Shown piece after piece: positions 9,301 through 16,060 of a DNA stretch of 19,118 bases. This DNA is from JBCAWW01 sp039024315 (GTDB lineage Bacteria > Bacteroidota > Bacteroidia > J057). The stretch is taken from positions 1-19,118 of the forward strand of contig JBCCQN010000158.1 of assembly GCA_039024315.1 (NCBI GenBank), written 5' to 3'. How positions within the stretch are numbered: position 1 is the first letter of the stretch; every line of letters begins with the position of its first letter. Below the pieces are notes generated by a model that saw only the letters and a list, made by a program, of their open reading frames with translations, made no database searches and had not been told where the DNA came from. The position numbers and the translations under genes are program-made.

Positions 9301-10413
9301 GCTGTTGGGATAAGGTTGGCGACGGTAGATATCGAAACGGTTGAAACTTTCGTCAAGATAGTTGACTCCTCCGTTGTAAGTGCCTAGCCAGAGGGCCCCT
9401 TTTTTACTTACAAATAACTTGTGGATGGAACTATTGCTTAGACCTGTGAGCATAAAAGCCTCACTTTTAATCGTTTCAAAATCACCTTCTTTTGCTCGAT
9501 ACCGATTGAGCCCCGCAAAAGTACCAATCCATATTTGTTGCTCTCGGTCCATTACGATGGTTCGCACGCTATTATCAGCAAGGCTATTGATGTTGCCTGG
9601 CTCATGGAGAAATAGAGCTAGTTGATTGTTTTGGGGCTGCCAGCGGTAGAGCCCGCTATGATGAGTCCCAATCCAGATATTGCCGAGATGGTCTTTGCAC
9701 AGAGAGCGAATATCGGTGTTATTGAGCGCTGATAGAATAGGGTAGACCTCTTCGCCAGCGCGAAGGTTAGGCTCAAGACTCTGGGCGTTTTCAATCAGAT
9801 AGAGGCCGTTTGCTCCGCCTAGCCAGAGGCGGTTTACGGCATCCTCAATGAAGGCAGATACCCGAGAAGAAGAAACTTCGGCTTCGGATGGAGGTAATTT
9901 GATGATGGGGGCAAAGCGAGAATGGGACTCGTCCCAAAAAGTAAAGCCCGAGGCCATCGCAATCCAAAGTCGGCCTTTACTATCGCGTTGGATATTACGA
10001 ATAAATTCTTGGCCTAAGCCCCAAGCTGGTAGACTATCTGGCCCAAAATTAGCAAAGCGTTCCTCGGAGAGGTAAAACTTACCAAGGCCGTTACGGGTAC
10101 CGATCCACAAACTCGAATCTAGTTTGTCATAATACAGACTACGAATGTCATTATCGACCAAACCTTGGTTCTCATCGGCTTGGGTGTGGTATTGTTTGAA
10201 GTTGTAGCCATCAAAGCGATTGAGGCCGTTACGGCTGCCAAACCACATAAAGCCGTCGCCATCTTGTGTAATGGCAAAAATAGTATTTTGAGAGAGTCCA
10301 TCTTGCTTATCAAAGTAGCGAAAGCGAAGACTCTGCTGGGCTTGCAGGCCCAACTGACTCAAACTAAATAGGAACCAAAGAAAATAGCGAGTAGTCAAGG
10401 AAAATCTGATCAA
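6304..10413 (-). CDS. Hybrid two-component system regulator (HTCS): sensor propellers, histidine kinase, receiver, AraC output
   Basis: A 1369-aa one-protein two-component system. A signal/anchor (1-26) is followed by fourteen WxGT-type propeller repeats (first at residue 57, last at about 661), i.e. two seven-bladed propellers. Then come a Y_Y_Y domain (about 740-795), a TM helix (803-823), HisKA with FTNITHEFRTPL (H856), and HATPase with N973, DTGPGI (1001-1006) and GIGIGLAY (1030-1037). The receiver has E1115/D1116, phospho-acceptor D1158, T1188 and K1210. The AraC HTH occupies about 1255-1355. All key residues are present. HTCSs usually sense an oligosaccharide in the periplasm and activate the adjacent utilization genes. 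Its position between GH88 and kduI suggests it controls this locus. The start is TTG (CAA at 10411-10413): an in-frame stop lies at 10426-10428 and the next ATG is codon 56, beyond the signal peptide, so no ATG start can keep the export signal. The 3' end overlaps the convergent GH88 gene. Confidence 0.95.
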   Translation of the reverse strand: MIRFSLTTRYFLWFLFSLSQLGLQAQQSLRFRYFDKQDGLSQNTIFAITQDGDGFMWFGSRNGLNRFDGYNFKQYHTQADENQGLVDNDIRSLYYDKLDSSLWIGTRNGLGKFYLSEERFANFGPDSLPAWGLGQEFIRNIQRDSKGRLWIAMASGFTFWDESHSRFAPIIKLPPSEAEVSSSRVSAFIEDAVNRLWLGGANGLYLIENAQSLEPNLRAGEEVYPILSALNNTDIRSLCKDHLGNIWIGTHHSGLYRWQPQNNQLALFLHEPGNINSLADNSVRTIVMDREQQIWIGTFAGLNRYRAKEGDFETIKSEAFMLTGLSNSSIHKLFVSKKGALWLGTYNGGVNYLDESFNRFDIYRRQPYPNSLSNDVISSFAETPEGNLWIGTEGGGLNYFDRQAGKFQQFKPRAEGQEGISGLNIKSLLLDGDSLWVGTYQFGLNLVDLRTKRVKQFQREADNPKSLGENNVYSILREGPYLWLAVYSGGIDRLDLRTGDISHLKSDPNNVHSLPNNDVRVLHKDRQGDIWAGTEKGLCLMQGREPETLSFQQFLPQVKVYSLRATDSLGIWIGTFNHGLYYLNKADGSFKHYTTEDGLTGNSVFGILKDDDGYIWLSTNNGIARFSPVRETFSSYSYTNGLEELEFNFNAYAKTRKGELLFGSTDGFTLFSPEDISLNTFVPPIVFTGLQVQNQNVEAKPNGLLAHSINHTETLRFGYKEANFTLQFSALDYSNPQGNQYAYKMDGIDNDWQYRVGQQSATYTIQKEGEYVFHVKGANNEGIWNPVERQIRIVVSPPPWRTWWAYLLYIVSLSLLTFAIIRFVRLRHSYQLEKITKQKQEEAYQTKLRFFTNITHEFRTPLTLIIGPLQDLIATQELSAKVQKQLYAVERNAQRLLSLVNQLLDFRKLEAEHRQVEAAQGNFVRFLREVYLSFLGLAQRQDISYQFDTEAEEYLLWYDRDKMEKVFYNLLSNAFKFTPRGGQISVIIRRKGNNLEVKIKDTGPGIAPDLHEQIFERFFERSAKQQNTDGIGIGLAYTRQLLELHSAQIEIQSDGKTGSTFLVRIPMGKAHFDPMDLLNDFRNSEDSSHYPTLTPAPLKGSKAQTTSEATILVVEDNPEVRAYIEQIFAGEYRLLLAENGVEGYTLAREQLPDLIISDVMMPKMDGISFCTQIKTDLNTSHIPVLLLTARTAMIFRIEGLETGADDFITKPFSSQELRLKVRNQLKVRHLLWDRFARTRDFNPKEVSVTTADERFLSNLMDTCEKQLGNPDFNMESFADELAVSRPLLFSKVKALTGQTPNNFLKSIRLKRAVQLLEKGGLGISEIAYLVGFRDPRYFSKVFQKEHRMTPSEYARTHSEKQKGLSTESQ
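7345..7355 (-). repeat. Core of the dispersed repeat inside the HTCS gene
   Basis: Reads AGCGTTCTGCG on the minus strand, followed by AAGCAG. It is in sense orientation in the kinase region encoding ERSAKQ. The same 11-bp core occurs at 193-203, 16033-16043, 17661-17671 and 19100-19110. Confidence 0.6.
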
Positions 10414-10557
10414 AATAGTAGTTGCCTAAGGCTAGCCTGCCATAGGGGGATAAAAGTATAATTTAGGTAAAAAGAAAGTTTCATTCTGCGCCTTTGGCAA
10501 CGGTCTCATAGATTATATCGCCTGAGAATCGCTATCATCGGGCAAAGCAAAAATTTT
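10414..10557. promoter_or_regulatory. Divergent promoter region between HTCS regulator and kduI operon
   Basis: A 144-bp gap between the TTG start of the regulator and the ATG of kduI; it must carry promoters for both. TGAGAATCGCTAT (10523-10535) matches TGAGAATCATTAT (5033-5045) upstream of GH88 at 11 of 13 positions and at a similar distance from the start codon. This is a candidate shared control site. No reliable TANNTTTG box was placed. Confidence 0.45.
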
Positions 10558-11403
10558 ATGTCCGTTACGCATTTTGAGGTGCGCTATGCCCTTCACCCCG
10601 ATGATTACCCTCATTATACTACCGAAGCTCTGAGAGCTGAATTTCTCATTCCGAAGCTTTTTATCGCTGACGAGGTCCATTGGGTATATTCTCATTACGA
10701 TCGTTATATGGCGGGTGGCGCAATGCCTACCACTCAAGGCCTTCCCCTCGAATCAATAGCTCCTTTGCGCTCCGATCATTTTTTAGCCAGACGTGAGCTT
10801 GGCATTATCAATGTAGGAGGAGTAGGAGAGATCCTAGTCGGAGAACGCTCATACTCTTTAGACTATAAGGAAGCTTTGTATTTAGGCAGTGGCGAAAAGG
10901 AGGTGGTCTTTAAAAGCCTTGATCCCCAAAACCCAGCCCTTTTTTATCTCAACTCTGCTCCCGCTCATCACTCCTATCCAGATAAGAAAATCTCCCAAGC
11001 TGAGGCTGAAATCGTAGAGTTAGGTTCGCTCGAAACCTCCAATGCTCGTACCATCCGCAAGCTGATTGTCAATAGCGTAGTTCAGAGCTGTCAATTGCAG
11101 ATGGGGATGACCGAATTGAAGGTAGGTAGCGTATGGAATACCATGCCGGCTCACGTGCATGATCGCCGCATGGAGGTCTACTTTTACTTTGAAGTACCCG
11201 AGAACCAAGCGGTTTGCCACTTCATGGGCCCCGCTGATCAAACCCGCAATATCTGGATGCAAAACCAGCAGGCGGTGATTTCCCCTCCTTGGTCTATGCA
11301 TTGCGGTGCTGGTACTAGCAATTACACCTTTATCTGGGGCATGGCAGGAGAAAACCTCGACTATGGCGATATGGATACCTTCTCACCTACGGAAATGCGC
11401 TAA
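10558..11403 (+). CDS. kduI: 5-dehydro-4-deoxy-D-glucuronate isomerase (KduI)
   Basis: A 281-aa cytoplasmic cupin-type enzyme that isomerises 5-keto-4-deoxyuronate (4-deoxy-L-threo-5-hexosulose uronate) to 3-deoxy-D-glycero-2,5-hexodiulosonate. The length matches E. coli KduI (278 aa). The metal ligands are intact: H199 and H201 in PAHVHDRRMEVYFYF, E206, and H248 in PPWSMHCG. They reproduce the E. coli H196/H198/E203/H245 spacing with an offset of three. The N-terminal MAGGAMP and FLARRELGIINVGG motifs also fit the family. It is the first gene of a tight operon: kduD begins 2 nt after its stop. It is transcribed divergently from the HTCS gene. Its substrate is the product of GH88 action, so it belongs functionally with the gene at 5075. 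Confidence 0.96.
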   Translation: MSVTHFEVRYALHPDDYPHYTTEALRAEFLIPKLFIADEVHWVYSHYDRYMAGGAMPTTQGLPLESIAPLRSDHFLARRELGIINVGGVGEILVGERSYSLDYKEALYLGSGEKEVVFKSLDPQNPALFYLNSAPAHHSYPDKKISQAEAEIVELGSLETSNARTIRKLIVNSVVQSCQLQMGMTELKVGSVWNTMPAHVHDRRMEVYFYFEVPENQAVCHFMGPADQTRNIWMQNQQAVISPPWSMHCGAGTSNYTFIWGMAGENLDYGDMDTFSPTEMR

Positions 11404-11405
11404 TC

Positions 11406-12191
11406 ATGAACACACCTTATTTTGATCTTAACGGTAAGGTAGCGCTGATTACAGGTGGTACCCATGGACTCGGGATGGCCATGGCCAAAGGCGTGGGAGA
11501 CGCAGGGGCCAAACTCGCCATCAATGGACATACACCAGAACGCCTAGAAAAGGCGGTGGCCCATTACCAAGCCGAAGGTTATGAGGCAGAAGGTTTCCTA
11601 TTTGACGTAACCAAGGAAGAGCAGATCGCAGCGGCGATCCCCCAAATAGAAGCGAGCTTAGGCCCTATTGATATACTGGTCAATAATGCCGGCATCATCA
11701 AACGCAATCCGCTGGTCGAGATGCCTGCTGCCGATTTTATGGCGGTTTTGGAAGTCGATCTTTTTGCGCCTTTTCTCATGGCTAAGGCCGTCGTGCCAGG
11801 CATGATCGAGCGCGGGGGAGGCAAAGTGATCAATATCTGCTCTATGATGAGTGAGCTAGGTAGAGACACCGTGGGAGCCTATGCAGCAGCTAAAGGCGGT
11901 CTCAAAATGCTTACGCGTAATATGGCCACAGAGTGGGCTAGGCTCAATATACAAGTCAATGGTATCGGCCCCGGCTATTTTGCTACTGAGCAAACTGCGC
12001 CTTTGCGTGTGGAGGGTAACCCTTTGCATGAATTTATTCAAGGCCGCACTCCAGCAGGCGTTTGGGGAGAACCCGATCAGTTGCGTGGCGCAGCCGTTTT
12101 TCTCGCTTCTCAAGCCTCAGATTTTGTCAATGGACACATCCTTTATGTTGATGGGGGCATCCTTGCTACCATCGGTAAACCCAAATCCTAA
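11406..12191 (+). CDS. kduD: SDR-family 2-dehydro-3-deoxy-D-gluconate 5-dehydrogenase (KduD-like)
   Basis: A 261-aa classical short-chain dehydrogenase. The cofactor site is TGGTHGLG (16-23), with NNAG at 93-96. Catalytic residues are S146, Y159 and K163 (YAAAK), followed by PGYFAT and a C-terminal ASDFVNGHILYVDGG. In the pathway it reduces 3-deoxy-D-glycero-2,5-hexodiulosonate, made by KduI, to 2-keto-3-deoxy-D-gluconate with NAD(P)H. Many Bacteroidota homologues are annotated as gluconate 5-dehydrogenase, and activity cannot be separated by sequence alone. The 2-nt spacing behind kduI decides in favour of KduD. The usual SDR helix-4 Asn is replaced by Asp118 (EVDLFAPF), which I believe is shared with this Bacteroidota subgroup rather than a defect. 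Confidence 0.88.
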   Translation: MNTPYFDLNGKVALITGGTHGLGMAMAKGVGDAGAKLAINGHTPERLEKAVAHYQAEGYEAEGFLFDVTKEEQIAAAIPQIEASLGPIDILVNNAGIIKRNPLVEMPAADFMAVLEVDLFAPFLMAKAVVPGMIERGGGKVINICSMMSELGRDTVGAYAAAKGGLKMLTRNMATEWARLNIQVNGIGPGYFATEQTAPLRVEGNPLHEFIQGRTPAGVWGEPDQLRGAAVFLASQASDFVNGHILYVDGGILATIGKPKS

Positions 12192-12197
12192 GGAAGC

Positions 12198-13400
12198 ATG
12201 AAATACTACTACCTACTAGCCACCTGCCTGATTTTCCTTGCTTGTGAGAACAAGCCTCAAGCAAGTCTAAAGTTCGAGGGGCCTGCAATGGCAGCAGTAC
12301 CGACCCTGATATCTCGAGCACAATGTGAAACTCAACTAGGCACTATCGCCTCAGGAGAAGCAGTACTTTTTACAGCTGGTGATAAAGTGCTAGTTAGCCA
12401 ATTTGATGATCTGGATGGCGATGGAAATTGGGACGAAGCTGTGCTTATTTTGGATTGGCCCAGCGAACTAAGCCTCAAAAAGGTGCCAATGGCTGAGGTA
12501 GCCGAGGCCGTCACTCGTACCAACCTACATCTCGCCAAAGTGATTACGATGGGAGAGGAGTATGAGGAGGTCTCCTTCGGAGAACGCATCGCCGGTACGG
12601 AAACGAAAGTTACCCAAAAGCATTTTCAATACGAAGGTCCGGGCTGGGAAAATGATGTCATTGCCTTCCGCAACTATTTCGACGAGCGTAATGGCTTTGA
12701 TATTTTTGGGAAGGTGACCACCGATATGGTCTTGCAGCAAGTCGGTACTGGGCAAAACTATCATGATATGCTCCCTTGGGGTATGGATATCCTCAAAGTA
12801 GGCAATTCCCTAGGTTCTGGTGGTATCGCGCTCTGGTACCAAGATTCTCTGTATCGGGTGAGCGTTCCCCAAGGGGCGACCTACAAAAGCCTCATCGAAG
12901 GGCCTAAGCGCTCAACCTTCGAACTGCGTTTTCCAGCAATGAGCGTAGGAGAACACTCTCTTGAAGTCGTGCATCGTGTAAGTATCTATGCCGGTGTCAA
13001 CGGCTTTAGTAGTGAAGTGTCTGTCAGCCCTCATGTAGCAGGAATGGCCCTAGCGGTAGGGATTGTAAACCTTGAAACGGAAGCGTTTTTTCAAGCTAGC
13101 GACGAGGGCACCGAAACGATATATACCTATGGGGATCAAGCTTTTTTGCATGAAGCCTTGGGTATGGGAGTTGTTGGCCACAAAGCAGACTTTATGCAAG
13201 CCTATACCGCAGCGGAAGAAGGGAGCGGGGTGATTCAAACCTTTGCGAGCATTCTCAAGCTATATCCAAACAAAGCAACCCCCTATTTATTTATCGCGGG
13301 TTGGGAAAAGACAAGCGATAAATTCAGTAATCAGGAAGGCTTTGCCTCAGTCTTGGCGACAGAAGCGCAACGTTGGCAATATGGTTTGGGAGGTAATTGA
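12198..13400 (+). CDS. DUF4861 family lipoprotein
   Basis: A 400-aa protein that I assign to DUF4861 from overall pattern: the DDLDGDGNWDEAV stretch (about 70-82, an EF-hand-like acidic loop), FRNYFDERNGFDIFG, and the YHDMLPWGMDILKVGN region. A lipobox FLAC gives C16 as the lipidated cysteine, so it acts in the periplasm or at the surface. It starts 6 nt after the kduD stop with an AAGGA ribosome-binding sequence overlapping that stop, so it is co-transcribed with kduI and kduD. No biochemical role is claimed here. Co-transcription with cytoplasmic uronate enzymes and the periplasmic location suggest that it acts on the same uronic-acid-containing oligosaccharides before import. Confidence 0.8.
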   Translation: MKYYYLLATCLIFLACENKPQASLKFEGPAMAAVPTLISRAQCETQLGTIASGEAVLFTAGDKVLVSQFDDLDGDGNWDEAVLILDWPSELSLKKVPMAEVAEAVTRTNLHLAKVITMGEEYEEVSFGERIAGTETKVTQKHFQYEGPGWENDVIAFRNYFDERNGFDIFGKVTTDMVLQQVGTGQNYHDMLPWGMDILKVGNSLGSGGIALWYQDSLYRVSVPQGATYKSLIEGPKRSTFELRFPAMSVGEHSLEVVHRVSIYAGVNGFSSEVSVSPHVAGMALAVGIVNLETEAFFQASDEGTETIYTYGDQAFLHEALGMGVVGHKADFMQAYTAAEEGSGVIQTFASILKLYPNKATPYLFIAGWEKTSDKFSNQEGFASVLATEAQRWQYGLGGN

Positions 13401-13437
13401 TTGATTCAATTTGTCTTTAGATTTGAAGCTAGATTTG
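13397..13437 (+). promoter_or_regulatory. Bacteroidota-type promoter for the GH113-like gene
   Basis: TTG (13397-13399), 18 bp, then TAGATTTG (13418-13425), an exact match to the TTG-N17-23-TANNTTTG consensus. A second exact TAGATTTG follows at 13430-13437, 12 bp downstream, with TTG at 13411-13413 before it (16-bp spacer). Either box would give a short leader to the ATG at 13465. The upstream box overlaps the stop codon of the DUF4861 gene. Confidence 0.6.
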
Positions 13438-13464
13438 TACTTTTAGTGTGCAAACATCAAATCT

Positions 13465-14562
13465 ATGAAACGGATCTGGATCGGTCTCAGTACACCGGTT
13501 TTGTTACTACTCGGAGCATGGTACATGTGGCCCACACTACCGCCATTGGTAGAAGGGCCGCTTGACTTAGAACCCGTATTCGAAAGCAAAATCCGAGGCC
13601 TCTCCTGGGAACGAAAAGATTCTGTCCAAATTAGCCATCTCCAGACAATACAGGCTGTCCATGCTAATTGGATGGCCCATACGCCCTTTGGCTGGCAATA
13701 TGCCGAAAATACCCCTGAAATCGCTTTTCGTCATCGCCGTGATCGCAATGGCCGTAGGGAAAGAGAACTGGTTCGCACTGCAAAACTAGCCAGATCGCTC
13801 GGCATCAAAAGCATGCTTAAGCCCCACATCTGGATCAGAAGGCCAAACGAGGGTAAGTGGCGCTCTGATATAGACATGCAAAGCCCAGAGGATTGGGAAA
13901 AATGGTTTGCGGACTACAAAGCCTTCATTTTGCATTATGCGCAAATTGCGGAAAAACATCAATTCGAAGCTTTTTGTATCGGTACCGAACTTTACATCCC
14001 TTCTACTCAGCACGAACAAGAATGGCGTGAAATCATTGCCGCGGTGAGAGAGGTCTACCACGGGAAAATCACCTATGCTGCCAACTTTTATTTGGAGTAT
14101 GAGGGCATTCAGTTTTGGGATGCGCTGGACTTCATTGGGGTTCAGGCATATTTCCCACTAGTGGAACGCAAAGACCCCTCGCTCAAAGCCCTGAAAAAAG
14201 CTTGGGAGCCGCATTTTCGTCGCTTAAAGTTGATGGCCAAAAAATGGCAAAAACCCCTCGTATTTACCGAAGTGGGCTATCGATCTAGCATGGACGCTGC
14301 TATCCATCCCTGGGAATGGGAGCCTAGGGGTGAGATCCCCAAAGAAGAAATCTCTACTAAGGTTCAGGCACGTTGTTATCAAGCCATGTTTGAACGATTT
14401 TGGGGCGCGGAGTGGATGGAAGGCGTCTTCATTTGGAAGTGGAGTCGAGAAAACTATATGAGCCAAGAAGCGGGATATCGGCCTCGCCGAACGCCTTCCC
14501 CCGTCAGTTTTGCCCCCAAGGCGGAAGCAGTCAAAGTTTTGATCAAATGGTTCCAACCGTGA
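13465..14562 (+). CDS. GH113-like TIM-barrel glycosidase, membrane-anchored
   Basis: A 365-aa protein with an N-terminal hydrophobic anchor (about 4-22) and no lipobox, so it probably faces the periplasm from the inner membrane or has an uncleaved signal. The rest resembles GH113 beta-mannanase-like TIM barrels. LKPHIWIRR marks one barrel strand, CIGTELYIPS carries the likely acid/base E175, LDFIGVQAYFPL is a third strand, and VFTEVGYRS carries the likely nucleophile E269. VFIWKWS is the final strand. Known GH113 members cleave beta-1,4-mannan, but specificity within the wider clade is not settled. It has its own promoter 64 nt after the DUF4861 gene. Its link to uronic acid catabolism is positional only. 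Confidence 0.8.
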   Translation: MKRIWIGLSTPVLLLLGAWYMWPTLPPLVEGPLDLEPVFESKIRGLSWERKDSVQISHLQTIQAVHANWMAHTPFGWQYAENTPEIAFRHRRDRNGRRERELVRTAKLARSLGIKSMLKPHIWIRRPNEGKWRSDIDMQSPEDWEKWFADYKAFILHYAQIAEKHQFEAFCIGTELYIPSTQHEQEWREIIAAVREVYHGKITYAANFYLEYEGIQFWDALDFIGVQAYFPLVERKDPSLKALKKAWEPHFRRLKLMAKKWQKPLVFTEVGYRSSMDAAIHPWEWEPRGEIPKEEISTKVQARCYQAMFERFWGAEWMEGVFIWKWSRENYMSQEAGYRPRRTPSPVSFAPKAEAVKVLIKWFQP

Positions 14563-14655
14563 ACATTTGAACCCTATATGCAATCTTTTGTGGAAAAGCG
14601 GTTACCGAAGCTTCTTTTTATTGGGTAAATTGCGTGTTCATATAGTGAGTTCATC

Positions 14656-15927
14656 ATGCAAGAAGTATCAAATATGTCCGAGAACCTGCAGGGTTCTCAA
14701 ATCCTCGCCCTCGCAGAGCAGATCAAGCAAAAGATCCGTGAAGGTGAGGAAATATATAATCTGACCATCGGAGACTTTGATCCTGAGATTTTTCCGATTC
14801 CAGAGGCTTTACGTCAAGATATCGTCAGAGCTTATGAAAATGGTCAGACCCGTTATCCTGCCTCTAACGGAATGCCAGAGTTGCGCGAAGCGGCAGCTAG
14901 CTTTACCAAGGAGCGTGAAAATTTAGATTATCCTGCGGATCAGTTTTTGGTCTCTTCAGGTGCGCGTCCTTTGATCTACGCTACCTACTCTACGCTGATC
15001 GATCCAGGCGATAAAGTGATTTATCCAGTTCCTTCCTGGAATAATAACTTTTATACCCACATTTTTAGCTCTAGCCGAGTAGAGATTGAAACCAAGGCGG
15101 AAGACGGATTCATGCCTACCGCAGCGCAAATCGAGCCTCACTTGGCCGATGCGCGCCTGATTGCTCTTTGTTCTCCTCTCAACCCTACGGGTACCACTTT
15201 TACCGCCGAACAACTTTCGGGTATTTGTGAACTCGTGCTCGCAGAAAACAAAAGACGCGGTCCAGAGGGTAAACCGCTCTATCTCCTCTACGATCAGATC
15301 TACTGGAATCTGACCTATGGCGATACCACTCACGTCAATCCTGTTGGGCTGCATCCTGAGATGAAGGACTATACGATTTTCATCGATGGTATGTCCAAGG
15401 CTTTTGCTGCCACAGGTCTGCGTATCGGTTGGGCTTTTGGTCCAGCTAAGGTGATCAACAAAATGAAGCTTCTCCTTGCGCACGTAGGAGCATGGAGTGG
15501 TCGCCCCGAGCAAATGGGTGCTGCTCGCTATCTCACGCAGGAAAATCAAGTGAGTTCCTTCCTAGAAGGGATGCGTCGTCGCTTGAGCGATCGTTTGGTA
15601 TCATTTTACGATGGTTTCCGAGAACTCAAAGGCAAAGGCTTTCCGGTCGACGCGATTGAGCCGCAGGCAGCCTTATATCTGACGGTAAAACTAGATTTGA
15701 TCGGGAGCGTAGGCCCTGATGGCAAAAAGCTGACTAGCAGTAAGGAGGTTTATACCTATCTCCTAAATGAAGCCAATGTGGCACTGGTACCCTTTTACGC
15801 TTTTGGCCTAACAGAACAATCGCCTTGGTATCGCCTTTCTGTCGGTACAGCCCGTATGAGCGATATTCCTGTGATTTTTGAGCGGATCGAAGCGGCGCTT
15901 AAACGCCTACAATCTGTCCCAGTTTAG
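14656..15927 (+). CDS. PLP-dependent aminotransferase, class I/II
   Basis: A 423-aa fold-type I aminotransferase. Visible residues are YPASNGMPELREA, N176 in PLNPTGT, D213 and Y216 in YDQIYWNL, and Schiff-base lysine K248 in DGMSKAFAATGLRIGWAFG with R256 downstream. The substrate-carboxylate arginine is likely the one in WYRLSVGTA near the C-terminus. It resembles aspartate/aromatic aminotransferases; the amino donor is not predictable. The start at 14656 is chosen as the first ATG; an in-frame ATG at 14674 (MSENLQGSQ) is a credible alternative. It lies 93 nt beyond the GH113-like gene and ends in a strong terminator. A role in the polysaccharide locus is not evident, so it is probably a housekeeping neighbour. 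Confidence 0.93.
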   Translation: MQEVSNMSENLQGSQILALAEQIKQKIREGEEIYNLTIGDFDPEIFPIPEALRQDIVRAYENGQTRYPASNGMPELREAAASFTKERENLDYPADQFLVSSGARPLIYATYSTLIDPGDKVIYPVPSWNNNFYTHIFSSSRVEIETKAEDGFMPTAAQIEPHLADARLIALCSPLNPTGTTFTAEQLSGICELVLAENKRRGPEGKPLYLLYDQIYWNLTYGDTTHVNPVGLHPEMKDYTIFIDGMSKAFAATGLRIGWAFGPAKVINKMKLLLAHVGAWSGRPEQMGAARYLTQENQVSSFLEGMRRRLSDRLVSFYDGFRELKGKGFPVDAIEPQAALYLTVKLDLIGSVGPDGKKLTSSKEVYTYLLNEANVALVPFYAFGLTEQSPWYRLSVGTARMSDIPVIFERIEAALKRLQSVPV

Positions 15928-15962
15928 ACTTTATGGGCTATTAAGTCCTGATCATTATACAT

Positions 15963-16006
15963 ACTGCCTTCCTTATTCACGACATGTGTAAGGAAGGCAG
16001 TTTTTT
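15963..16006 (+). terminator. Strong rho-independent terminator after the aminotransferase
   Basis: ACTGCCTTCCTTA (15963-15975) and TAAGGAAGGCAGT (15989-16001) form a perfect 13-bp stem followed by a six-T run (16001-16006). CAC/GTG (78-80/86-88 of the 15900s) extends the helix inside the loop. There is no A-run on the left side, so it works for the + strand gene and is not obviously bidirectional. Confidence 0.93.
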
Positions 16007-16032
16007 CTTTACTCCACGATAGTTATCGGGAG

Positions 16033-16049
16033 CGCAGAACGCTTATCTC
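16033..16049 (-). repeat. Dispersed 17-bp repeat, copy B
   Basis: Minus strand GAGATAAGCGTTCTGCG, starting 11 nt beyond the stop codon of the symporter gene and in the same orientation as it. It is identical to the copies at 187-203 and 19094-19110. No hairpin and T-run accompany it, so it does not look like part of a terminator. Confidence 0.8.
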
Positions 16050-16060
16050 TATCTGCTCGG

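Noticed and set aside
6070..12587. 16-bp identity CTCCTTCGGAGAACGC in GH88 (6070-6085) and DUF4861 (12572-12587)
   Set aside because: Both copies encode SFGER in the same frame with the same codons; a shared short peptide is a sufficient explanation, though the word resembles the dispersed repeat.
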